From: CAZFYZ01 sp964523735
GTDB taxonomy: Bacteria; Armatimonadota; UBA5829
Direction of reading: 5' to 3'
Assembly: GCA_964523735.1 (NCBI GenBank)
Contig: CAZFYZ010000086.1
Coordinates: 1-16,058 of the forward strand
Length of the DNA stretch: 16,058 nt
Shown: positions 6,518-12,899 of the stretch, piece by piece
Layout of the letters: every line of letters starts with the position of its first letter
How positions within the stretch are numbered: the stretch's first letter is position 1
The notes under the pieces: generated by a model
Told to the model about the DNA's origin: nothing
What the model saw: the letters and a program-made list of their open reading frames with translations, nothing else
Database searches by the model: none
Translations under genes and position numbers: made by a program

Positions 6518-6922
6518 ATGGGTACAGGTTGTGCCAGGACTCTGGAGCTTCGTATCCCGGCGGACACGCGCTACATATCTCTGGTCAGGCGCGGAGTCCG
6601 CAGCATTGCTGAATCGATGGGCTTTCCGCGCGAGGACGTCGCGGACGTCGAGGTGGCAGTCTCCGAAGCTGTCACAAACTCAGTGATCCACGGCAGCACT
6701 ACCAGCTCAGCCGTGGTAGTGAGGTGCCGAGCCCTCGCGGAATCGCTTGTGGTTGATGTTGTGGATCAGGGAGCTTGTGCTGCGCTACCGCCGCCGACTC
6801 ATCCGCAACCTGCGGAGGAGACTGGGCGCGGCTTGTACATGATGCAGGAACTCGTGGATGAATGCCGCAGGTCGCGCACCCCCCACGGCCTGCGTGTTAG
6901 GCTCACCAAGCAGCGCCGCTAG
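6518..6922 (+). CDS. RsbW-like anti-sigma / serine kinase (HATPase) protein
   Basis: A 134-aa single-domain protein of the GHKL ATPase fold used by partner-switching kinases. The N box is VAVSEAVTNSVIHGS, with E50, N54 and H58. The G2 loop is ETGRGLYMMQELVDE, at about 101-115. The G1 box reads VVDQGACAAL, so D83 and G85 are kept but the second glycine is Cys87; ATP binding may be altered. In this family the kinase holds a sigma factor or other target and phosphorylates a STAS antagonist. The likely antagonist is the convergent STAS gene, whose stop codon shares the same CTAG. ATG at 6518 follows GGGGTA at a spacing of seven. It starts 105 bases after the 344-aa gene, with no convincing promoter or terminator between them. 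Confidence 0.87.
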   Translation: MGTGCARTLELRIPADTRYISLVRRGVRSIAESMGFPREDVADVEVAVSEAVTNSVIHGSTTSSAVVVRCRALAESLVVDVVDQGACAALPPPTHPQPAEETGRGLYMMQELVDECRRSRTPHGLRVRLTKQRR

Positions 6923-7287
6923 GCCCTCAGGCTTGCGCTTGCCTCCTCGATATCTTCGTAGCACACCAACCGTGGCCGCACGCCCATGTTGTCCAGGATC
7001 TTGCTCATCAGACCGTGGCAGCCGACCAAACACAGCCGCCTACCAGCCGACTCGACCGCATTCTTGATCGACAGGATAGCCGCGACCCCGGTGCTATCCA
7101 CATAGGACAGAAGATGAACGTCTAACAAGATATCGCGACGACGGCTGACCTCGCTATGGATATCACTGAGGAATGCCGGGGAGGAGGTAGCGTCCAACTC
7201 GCCACAGAGGAAGACAACCGAGGCGTCGATATCCGCCATCTCAGATGTCCACGTGGTGAAGATCTCATCCGTTCCAGGCGTCTGCAA
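6919..7287 (-). CDS. RsbV-like STAS-domain anti-sigma factor antagonist
   Basis: A 122-aa single STAS domain. The strand VVFLCGELDATSSPAFL opens the domain, and LLSYVDSTGVAAIL holds the phosphorylation site: D64-S65-T66-G67, with S65 aligned to Ser58 of SpoIIAA. Unphosphorylated, such proteins bind the RsbW-like kinase and free its target. I chose TTG at 7287 because GGAGGAGG lies seven bases upstream and the resulting N-terminus has normal length. A GTG at 7344 adds 19 residues unlike the family, and the ATG at 7239 lacks an SD. It is convergent with the kinase gene; the phosphatase at 8410-10053 is the likely dephosphorylating partner. The 222-base gap upstream contains the TTCGGGACA repeats. 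Confidence 0.88.
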   Translation of the reverse strand: MQTPGTDEIFTTWTSEMADIDASVVFLCGELDATSSPAFLSDIHSEVSRRRDILLDVHLLSYVDSTGVAAILSIKNAVESAGRRLCLVGCHGLMSKILDNMGVRPRLVCYEDIEEASASLRA

Positions 7288-7392
7288 CTCGATGCCTCCT
7301 CCATGCCATGCGCAACCAAGATGAGTCTTACCAACCTGGAGCACCGGCTAAACTCGTTCGGGCAGGCGTGGGAGGAGCCAATTGATGAGTCT

Positions 7393-7503
7393 CGGTTGTT
7401 TCGGGACAGACTTCGTTGTTTCGGGACACCTATCCGGAAACTCGTTGTTTCGGGACACCTTGTCCCGAAACGAGCTTGGGCTTCGGGACAGGGTGTCCCG
7501 AAG
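7393..7503. repeat. Cluster of six TTCGGGACA repeats forming two hairpins
   Basis: Three direct copies of a ~16-base unit ending GTTTCGGGACA lie at 7393-7408, 7413-7428 and 7442-7457. They are followed by an inverted copy (7461-7473), a direct copy (7481-7490) and another inverted copy (7494-7503). Copies 3 and 4 give TTTCGGGACA/TGTCCCGAAA with a 3-base loop and an outer CTCG/CGAG clamp. Copies 5 and 6 give a perfect 10-bp stem with loop GGG. Copies 4 and 5 can pair instead, so two folds exclude each other. The cluster begins seven bases after the methyltransferase TAA on the minus strand and precedes the STAS gene. No T-run follows. It could be a REP-like element, an attenuator or multiple operator sites. 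Confidence 0.85.
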
Positions 7504-7509
7504 CAACGC

Positions 7510-8124
7510 TTACATCCCCTTGAACCAGAACCAGCCTGGGAAACGGTCGATGCGGATGTAGACCACTGCCAGCACAACCAGCAGACCTATCGTGTTGATG
7601 TTCTCGTGGTTCTCCAGGACCTGAGTCCAACTCGCTCTTCTCGACTCGGAGCCGGAATAGGGCTTGAGGCTTGGCAGCCATCTGTTGGTCTCATCACACC
7701 ATTCCTGGTACTTGGGCGCGAAGATCACCTTGAGGCGTTTCTCTTCGCGCAGAACTCGCGTGTGCGCGTACGCGGCGAAAAGCACCACGTAGCCAGCGAT
7801 CAGATACGGGTTCCATGTCATAATGAAGAAACCGAGCCCGAGGACAAACCTGCCGATATACATGGGGTTGCGAACGTGGGAGTAAGGCCCGGAGATCGTC
7901 AGCCGCTCGTCCTTGTGCAGGTGCGAGCCAGCCCACATCTGGATCAACTCGCCGAGCAAAGCAACCGGCGCGCCAATCCAGAACGCCTGCTCCGAGCGCA
8001 TGAATCCCATCAGCCCCAGCACCCCGACAGCCATAAGCGGGACGCGCCACCACGTGATCGTGCGGCGGACTTTTTCTTCCAAAGGCAACTGCGTGCTAGA
8101 CTCCAAAGACACTCCAACCTCCAT
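7510..8124 (-). CDS. Membrane methyltransferase, isoprenylcysteine/PEMT family
   Basis: A 204-aa integral membrane protein with about four or five hydrophobic segments. The signature GPYSHVRNPMYIG (79-91) and the later HTRVLREEKRLKVIF...YQEW (121-142) are the cofactor-binding elements of the isoprenylcysteine carboxyl methyltransferase / phosphatidylethanolamine methyltransferase group, which uses S-adenosylmethionine. The bacterial substrate is not deducible; lipids, quinone precursors or small molecules are all possible. ATG at 8124 has no SD. GGAGGT falls inside codons 1-3, so initiation at GTG 8112 or TTG 8106 is a real alternative. A promoter at 8141-8169 gives a very short leader. It sits between partner-switching genes, co-directional with the STAS gene. 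Confidence 0.83.
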   Translation of the reverse strand: MEVGVSLESSTQLPLEEKVRRTITWWRVPLMAVGVLGLMGFMRSEQAFWIGAPVALLGELIQMWAGSHLHKDERLTISGPYSHVRNPMYIGRFVLGLGFFIMTWNPYLIAGYVVLFAAYAHTRVLREEKRLKVIFAPKYQEWCDETNRWLPSLKPYSGSESRRASWTQVLENHENINTIGLLVVLAVVYIRIDRFPGWFWFKGM

Positions 8125-8140
8125 GTATCATGACATCGAA

Positions 8141-8169
8141 AGTCTACCACGTCACTGTCTCACGGTCAA
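8141..8169 (-). promoter_or_regulatory. Likely promoter of the methyltransferase gene
   Basis: The minus strand has TTGACC (8169-8164), a 17-base spacer and TAGACT (8146-8141), matching five and four of six consensus positions. The start would fall near 8135, leaving about ten bases before the ATG at 8124. Confidence 0.5.
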
Positions 8170-8214
8170 GGACCGGAACCGCCCCCAAGCGCGGAAAGCA
8201 TCATGACTCAACAG

Positions 8215-8250
8215 AGACTCCGCTGTGACAGCGCTTGTGCAGCGGAGTCT
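8215..8250. repeat. 11-bp inverted repeat upstream of the phosphatase gene
   Basis: AGACTCCGCTG (8215-8225) pairs perfectly with CAGCGGAGTCT (8240-8250) around 14 bases. AAC/GTT extends it beyond a two-base bulge. It lies between two divergent promoters, so no gene ends here. An operator or a transcribed structure is more likely than a terminator. The remainder of the 8125-8409 gap holds only the two promoters. Confidence 0.6.
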
Positions 8251-8332
8251 GTTATCCCCGATGCAAAGGGCCTATCAGGCATTCCATCTTGAACCTCAGT
8301 CAAAGCTTATGACTTTATGGCTTGCTACTGGG

Positions 8333-8361
8333 TTGACATTGCTTTCGACCTGTGTTACGTT
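8333..8361 (+). promoter_or_regulatory. Likely extended -10 promoter of the phosphatase-antisigma operon
   Basis: TTGACA (8333-8338) is perfect. After 17 bases comes TACGTT (8356-8361), preceded by TGT, an extended -10. A TTATAG at 8360 is spaced too far (21). Transcription would begin near 8368, about 42 bases before the ATG at 8410, which excludes the longer frame from 8317. Confidence 0.55.
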
Positions 8362-8409
8362 ATAGCGTTGCTGATCCATCTCTATGGCAGCATCGGGGTG
8401 AAACCTGGC

Positions 8410-10053
8410 ATGAGTTCTAACGACATCGTCGATCAGGCTCGGCCGTCTCCTTCGTGCGCCAAGCACGAGCCCCCTGAACACACCGGAAACAACCTCAGCA
8501 GTGGATCTCCGTCACTCCATGATGTGATTCAGCACATGCAGGAGTTCGTGGTCATACTAGACCGCGATTGCGCGATAGTCGATGCAAACGACGCCGCGCT
8601 TGAGATGCTTGGTCTTTCTTCTGGAGATGCTGCCGCCGCTGTTCCGGCTGACGTCCCATTGTCTGTGGATTCCAACGGCAAGCGCGCCGATCTTCGGGAA
8701 GTGGTTCGAAACAAAGTCCTCAGGGGAGAGCAGATCAGGGACATGCTGCAGACACACCTGAGTGCCGATGGCACCCGCCGCTACTTCATGGTCAACGGCT
8801 ATCCCATTGAGGACGCAGACGGGCAAGTCACCATGGCTCTCGTGGTGGGTCGCGAGGTAACCGAGCTCGAACGCCTCCTGTCGCGCACTGAGGAGATGCT
8901 GGGCATCATCAAGAAGCAGGCGCGGTCTCTCCAATACGTGATCGACAACATGCCTGCCGGAGTTCTGCTGCTGGACTCGGAACTGCGTCTGATGGCGTGG
9001 AATCGGATATATCTAAACTACTTCGATCGTTCGCCACACTGGAAGGTGGGAGTGCCCATCGAACATGTGCTTCCTGGCGCCGAGGAATCCGGCATACTCA
9101 CCCGCCTCAGGCGCGCCATCAAGACCGGTCGCGTCCAATCCGTCAAGAACCTCCGCTACGAAACGCCCAGAAAGGGCCTCACCTATTGGCAGGGCTCGGC
9201 GGTTCCAGTGCACCTCAGGTTGGAGGATGGCGGAGACACTGCCCTCGCGGTGGTAGTTGTCGATGTTACAGACCAGGTGATAGGGCAGGCGCATATCGAG
9301 AACATCTACCGTCACGAACACGCCGTCGCCGAGAAGCTGCAGACGAGCTTCATGCTCAATGACTGTCCGAAGGTGGACGGCTTCTCTCTTGCTCTGCGCT
9401 ACCAGGCGGCCCTGGATGAGGCCCTCGTCGGTGGGGACTTCTACGACGTGTTCAGACTGGACCACGGGAGGTTCGGCATAGTGGTAGGGGATGTCGCGGG
9501 AAAAGGCCTCAACGCGGCGGTCTACACGGCGATGACAAAGTATATGCTTCGGGCATATGCACTTGAGGAAAGCTCGCCTGAACTCGTCCTGGCACGTCTG
9601 AACGAAGCCCTCGCCGCATGCACGCCAACCGAGGTGTTCGTTACACTGATCTACGGCGTGCTTGATGCTGATGATCGATCGTTCACGTATGCGAACGCCG
9701 GCCATGAGCTGCCCATCCTCTACAGCCACACCACCGGCCATGCTACGACTCTCGATGTTACCGGGAGGGCTCTGGCGCTTGTCAACGGCTCGAGCTACAC
9801 CACGCAAACCATGCGCATCGATTGCGGTGACGCCATCGTCCTATACACGGACGGCATTACCGACGCTGGACGCGGTGCGGATCGACTGGGCTGTGACAGA
9901 CTGCTGACCGCCATCACGGAGAGGGCCAATGGCAGTGCCGAGCTGATAGCCGACGCTGTTCTTGGCGTCGCGCTGGATAAGTGCGGCGGACAGCTTGCCG
10001 ATGATGCGGCGATAGTTGCTATCAAGGCAGTAGAAAGGGAGTCTCATTTATGA
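8410..10053 (+). CDS. PAS-PAS-SpoIIE (RsbU-like) serine/threonine phosphatase
   Basis: A 547-aa cytoplasmic sensor phosphatase. PAS 1 spans about 35-155 (FVVILDRDCAIVDANDAALEMLG). PAS 2 spans about 170-290 (VIDNMPAGVLLLDSELRLMAWN). A helical linker at 293-315 leads into the SpoIIE/PP2C domain at 318-547. Metal-binding motifs are intact: GGDFYDV (341-347), GDVAGKGLNAA (360-370), LYTDGITDA (478-486) and ADD (530-532). NAGHELPIL is at 429-437. It should dephosphorylate a STAS antagonist in response to a ligand or redox state read by the PAS domains. ATG at 8410 has GGGGTG at a spacing of nine; the frame upstream to 8317 would overlap the promoter. Its stop overlaps the next start as ATGA, so its partner is probably the fused STAS-kinase, with the small STAS protein as a second candidate. 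Confidence 0.93.
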   Translation: MSSNDIVDQARPSPSCAKHEPPEHTGNNLSSGSPSLHDVIQHMQEFVVILDRDCAIVDANDAALEMLGLSSGDAAAAVPADVPLSVDSNGKRADLREVVRNKVLRGEQIRDMLQTHLSADGTRRYFMVNGYPIEDADGQVTMALVVGREVTELERLLSRTEEMLGIIKKQARSLQYVIDNMPAGVLLLDSELRLMAWNRIYLNYFDRSPHWKVGVPIEHVLPGAEESGILTRLRRAIKTGRVQSVKNLRYETPRKGLTYWQGSAVPVHLRLEDGGDTALAVVVVDVTDQVIGQAHIENIYRHEHAVAEKLQTSFMLNDCPKVDGFSLALRYQAALDEALVGGDFYDVFRLDHGRFGIVVGDVAGKGLNAAVYTAMTKYMLRAYALEESSPELVLARLNEALAACTPTEVFVTLIYGVLDADDRSFTYANAGHELPILYSHTTGHATTLDVTGRALALVNGSSYTTQTMRIDCGDAIVLYTDGITDAGRGADRLGCDRLLTAITERANGSAELIADAVLGVALDKCGGQLADDAAIVAIKAVERESHL

Positions 10054-10871
10054 GGCAGCCCGCCGGCCTGCTGAAGCTGAGCATTGTCCGTGATGGTCCC
10101 TCCGATCTGGCGATGGCGGGGCAAGCCGACTTCCATAACAAGCAGAGAATACACGATGCTTTTGATGAGCTGCTGGCCGAGGGCTGCCTCCTCGTGACAG
10201 CCGATCTCACCGACCTCCACTATGCTGACACCAGCGCAGTAGCCGCACTGGTGAGTTGCGCGATGAAATACGCCGAGGCTGGAGGACAGATACAGCTTGC
10301 CGGCGCCAGCAGGCCGGTATCTAGAGTGCTCAACCTATCCGGCGCCGCGGCGTTCTTCGCATCCGCCACCGACCGGGTCCCTGTGGGTGAGGGCCGTGTG
10401 CCCACTGCTCCGTCAGAGAACTACTGGCATGCGACGGAGTTCAGCTTGCCGGCATCGCCCGAATCCGCCGCAGTCGCCAGGGCGCGGATAGCGCGGCTGG
10501 TGCGTGCGCTGCCGTTAGGGTTGGACGAATGTGACGACGTCGTCGTCGCGGTTGGCGAGGCGCTGGCAAACGCGATCCGCCATGGGTGTGGCTGCAATGC
10601 GGATATGCGGATCACGGTGAAGTGTGTAGCCGGACCTCGCAGACTTGCCATTGAGATCGCCGACTCGGGAGCAGGGTTCAGCCCGGATTCCGTCCCATTG
10701 CCATCTCCTCGCAGCCTGATCCAGGGAGGAATGGGCATCTACATGATGCGGGAGTTGATGGACGAGGTCAGCTTCTCGTTCGAGGGCTCGACCGTAGTTC
10801 GCCTGGTCAAGCGCATTCCATCCACTGACGCATCGACAGACGAGCCCGAGGGAGATCTATCCCTCAGCTAG
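10050..10871 (+). CDS. STAS domain fused to RsbW-like HATPase: antagonist and kinase in one protein
   Basis: A 273-aa protein. Residues 1-110 form a STAS domain. At the phosphorylation site it has D60-T61-S62-A63 where classical antagonists have D-S-S/T-G, so a threonine sits at the acceptor position. Residues 128-255 form a GHKL kinase domain. Its N box is VVAVGEALANAIRHG (E170, N174, H178), its G1 box IADSGAGF (D205, G207, G209), and its G2 is GGMGIYMMREL from 226. All ATP-site residues are intact, unlike in the small kinase at 6518. A polar tail of ~18 residues follows. AGGGAG lies eight bases before the ATG, which overlaps the phosphatase stop. It likely carries out a partner switch within one chain. 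Which protein it sequesters is not visible. It is convergent with the fumarase beta gene, 21 bases away. Confidence 0.9.
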   Translation: MRQPAGLLKLSIVRDGPSDLAMAGQADFHNKQRIHDAFDELLAEGCLLVTADLTDLHYADTSAVAALVSCAMKYAEAGGQIQLAGASRPVSRVLNLSGAAAFFASATDRVPVGEGRVPTAPSENYWHATEFSLPASPESAAVARARIARLVRALPLGLDECDDVVVAVGEALANAIRHGCGCNADMRITVKCVAGPRRLAIEIADSGAGFSPDSVPLPSPRSLIQGGMGIYMMRELMDEVSFSFEGSTVVRLVKRIPSTDASTDEPEGDLSLS

Positions 10872-10892
10872 TTTACACGCCGCCTCGGACTT

Positions 10893-11423
10893 CTAGCCTC
10901 TCACCGCGTAGTAGTCCCCGCCGTGGCAATCGTTGATTACGACCAACGGCATCTCACGAATCTCAAGCTTGTGGATGGCCTCGCAGCCTAGGTCTCCAAA
11001 AGCAATCACTTCACAGGACGTGACTCTTTTGGAGAGGAGAGCCCCCGCGCCACCCGTCGCGGCCAGATAGACGGCTTTGTGTCTCACGATAGCATCGATC
11101 ACGCTCTGATCACGCGACCCTTTACCGATCATCCCCTTGAGCCCGGCCGCCAGAAGCGTGGGCGCGTAGGCATCCATCCGCCCGGACGTCGTCGGCCCGA
11201 GCGAGCCAATCACCTGACCAGGACGAGCAGGAGTCGGCCCGGCGTAGTAGATCACCTGGCCATTGATATCGAACGGAAGTGGCTCGCCCCGCTCGATCAT
11301 CTTCACCATCCGCGCATGCGCGGCGTCACGAGCGGTGTAGACGATTCCGGAGAGCAAGACGCTATCGCCCGCACGGAGCTGCTCGATGTCGCTGTCGCGA
11401 ATTGGTGTCCTGAGATTGATCAA
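10893..11423 (-). CDS. Class I fumarate hydratase, beta subunit (C-terminal domain type)
   Basis: A 176-aa protein matching the C-terminal catalytic domain of iron-sulfur fumarases, also the beta subunit of L-tartrate dehydratase. Family elements include the N-terminal LRAGDSVLLSGIVYTARDAAH, then YAGPTPA, then SLGPTTSGRMD (74-84), and FGDLGCEAI near the end. Together with the alpha subunit it interconverts fumarate and malate in the citric acid cycle. The start is TTG at 11423, with AAGGA at a spacing of six. It overlaps the M23 gene as TTGA. It is last in the run beginning at 14347. Fumarase is preferred over tartrate dehydratase on general grounds only; the two cannot be told apart by eye. 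Confidence 0.88.
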   Translation of the reverse strand: MINLRTPIRDSDIEQLRAGDSVLLSGIVYTARDAAHARMVKMIERGEPLPFDINGQVIYYAGPTPARPGQVIGSLGPTTSGRMDAYAPTLLAAGLKGMIGKGSRDQSVIDAIVRHKAVYLAATGGAGALLSKRVTSCEVIAFGDLGCEAIHKLEIREMPLVVINDCHGGDYYAVRG

Positions 11424-12028
11424 CGCTCGTCCTTCTTCCTGTGCTGATCTATGAATCTGGTTGGGCTACAGAAGCATCCGTGTGTGTCTTCTCCGTAGCC
11501 GCCGCCAAGGGGCTGTCCGGCCTTCTTCCTGATCTCGAAATGAAGATGAGCCAGATAGCAGCCATCTGCGTCACCCATCGTGCCTAAGACCTGCCCGCGC
11601 TTCACAACGTCTCCCTCCTTCACCCGGCGCTCCGCAAGGTGGGCATAGACGGCTTCGACGGGCTCTTCGCCTCGACCGACAGGATGAACGATCATCACGA
11701 CGTTTCCCCACCCCATCATCACGTTGTCGCTGTAGGAGACTTTGCCGTTGGCGATGGCATAGATCGGGTCGCCGTAGTCGCTGTTGCCCCCGCCGATGCC
11801 GTTCCAGTCCTCGCCCAGGTGCAGTTTCGGCCCACCGAACTTCTGGGCCCTGTAATACCCTTTCGCGTTGGGAGCACCGACCGGGTAGTCAAACCAGTCG
11901 GATGCTTTCACCCCGCGCACTTCTGTGTAGCCGCGGTAGAGGTAAGCACGAATCTCGCCCCAGAAGAACGCGCGAGCAACTGCTGCCAGGACCAGAACAA
12001 CGATCAGCAGCTTCACCCAGCGCTTCAT
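11420..12028 (-). CDS. M23 family peptidase (LytM-type metallo-endopeptidase)
   Basis: A 202-aa protein with an N-terminal membrane anchor or uncleaved signal (residues 5-22). An M23 domain covers most of the rest. The zinc and catalytic residues are present: H70 and D74 in HLGED, H130 in YAHLAE, and H161-L-H163 in HLHFEIR. Active family members cut peptide cross-links in peptidoglycan or processed proteins outside the inner membrane. Two cysteines near the end (CFC, 185-187) are unusual for such a short protein. ATG at 12028 has GGGGAG at a spacing of six. It lies between the two fumarase subunit genes, 30 bases after alpha and overlapping beta by four bases. Confidence 0.9.
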   Translation of the reverse strand: MKRWVKLLIVVLVLAAVARAFFWGEIRAYLYRGYTEVRGVKASDWFDYPVGAPNAKGYYRAQKFGGPKLHLGEDWNGIGGGNSDYGDPIYAIANGKVSYSDNVMMGWGNVVMIVHPVGRGEEPVEAVYAHLAERRVKEGDVVKRGQVLGTMGDADGCYLAHLHFEIRKKAGQPLGGGYGEDTHGCFCSPTRFIDQHRKKDER

Positions 12029-12040
12029 CGGCGGCTCCCC

Positions 12041-12077
12041 AATCCCAAGTCACAGATATCAAATCACAAATGTCACG
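12041..12077 (-). repeat. Degenerate GTGATTTG-type repeat tract after fumarase alpha
   Basis: On the minus strand TGTGATTTG and TGTGACTTG (eight of nine identical) are followed by GGATTGGGG. The first copy includes the last codons and the stop of fumarase alpha. It looks like a short low-complexity intergenic repeat, but the run is brief and may be chance. Confidence 0.25.
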
Positions 12078-12898
12078 TGTCTCGCCGCGTGGCACTGCAG
12101 CGTCACCGCGACGGGCAAGCTGGCGATGTGACAGGGGTAGCTCTCGACATGCACCGCGAGTGCCGTCACCCGCCCACCAAGGCCAGACGGACCGACACCC
12201 GTTGCGTTGACTGCCTCAAGAAGATCACGCTCGAGCTGAGCATCGATCTGATTCGCCGCCGCCTCGCCGATCGTTCGCAGGATCGCCTTCTTCGACAGGA
12301 TCCCGGCTTTCTCCAACGTTCCGCCAAGCCCGACACCGACCACGAGCGGAGGGCAAGGATTGGATCCTGCCGAGACGACCGTATCTACCACGAACTTGGT
12401 GACGCCCTCTACACCATCGGAGGGCTTGAGCATCCTCGCTGCGCTCATATTCTCGCTGCCACCGCCCTTTGGCGCGATGGTGATCTTGAGCTTGTCGCCA
12501 GGGACGATCTCTAAGTGAACTACAGCTGGGGTATTATCGCCGGTGTTGACGCGGTCCAGAGGATGCCTGACGACCGACTTACGAAGATACCCCTCGCCAT
12601 ATCCCCGGCGAACGCCCTCATTGATAGCCTCGACCAGGCCACCGGCGACGTGCACCTCCTGCCCGATCTCGACGAACACGAGCGTCAGCCCGGTATCCTG
12701 GCACATCGGAATGCTCTCAGAGGCGGCAATCTCAGCATTCTCAATCAACTGGTCGAGCACGTCGCGGCCTGTGGGAGAATCCTCTATCCCACGCGCGCGT
12801 TTGAGGGCATCGGCGACATCGGCCGGAAGGACGAGACAAGCCTCTATACAAGCATCTCTGACGTGATCAATGATGAGGCTGGTGTCTATCTCCCTCAT
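12059..12898 (-). CDS. Class I fumarate hydratase, alpha subunit (N-terminal domain type)
   Basis: A 279-aa protein of normal length for the iron-sulfur subunit. Three cysteines expected to hold the [4Fe-4S] cluster are visible: C66 in PMCQDTG, C182 in NPCPPLVVG and C256 in YPCHIASLPVAV. Other family marks are IAPKGGGSENMS (141-152), VGVGLGGTLEKA, and the end QCHAARH. It forms the active enzyme with the beta subunit encoded at 10893-11423; the fourth iron of the cluster binds substrate, and such enzymes are oxygen-sensitive. The ATG at 12898 is one base from the stop of the prepilin-like gene. The last residues, TFVI, are encoded in a repeat-like tract. Confidence 0.92.
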   Translation of the reverse strand: MREIDTSLIIDHVRDACIEACLVLPADVADALKRARGIEDSPTGRDVLDQLIENAEIAASESIPMCQDTGLTLVFVEIGQEVHVAGGLVEAINEGVRRGYGEGYLRKSVVRHPLDRVNTGDNTPAVVHLEIVPGDKLKITIAPKGGGSENMSAARMLKPSDGVEGVTKFVVDTVVSAGSNPCPPLVVGVGLGGTLEKAGILSKKAILRTIGEAAANQIDAQLERDLLEAVNATGVGPSGLGGRVTALAVHVESYPCHIASLPVAVTLQCHAARHVTFVI

Positions 12899-12899
12899 G

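Noticed and set aside
7393..7457. Possible CRISPR-like array from three direct repeats
   Set aside because: Spacings are 4 and 13 bases, unequal and too short for spacers, and no cas gene is present.
7156..8133. 325-codon plus-strand open frame
   Set aside because: Antisense to the STAS and methyltransferase genes and running through the TTCGGGACA repeats; long frames on the opposite strand are common in high-GC DNA.
9013..9807. 264-codon minus-strand open frame
   Set aside because: Antisense to the SpoIIE phosphatase, which retains every motif.
11639..12514. 291-codon plus-strand open frame
   Set aside because: Antisense to M23 and fumarase alpha.
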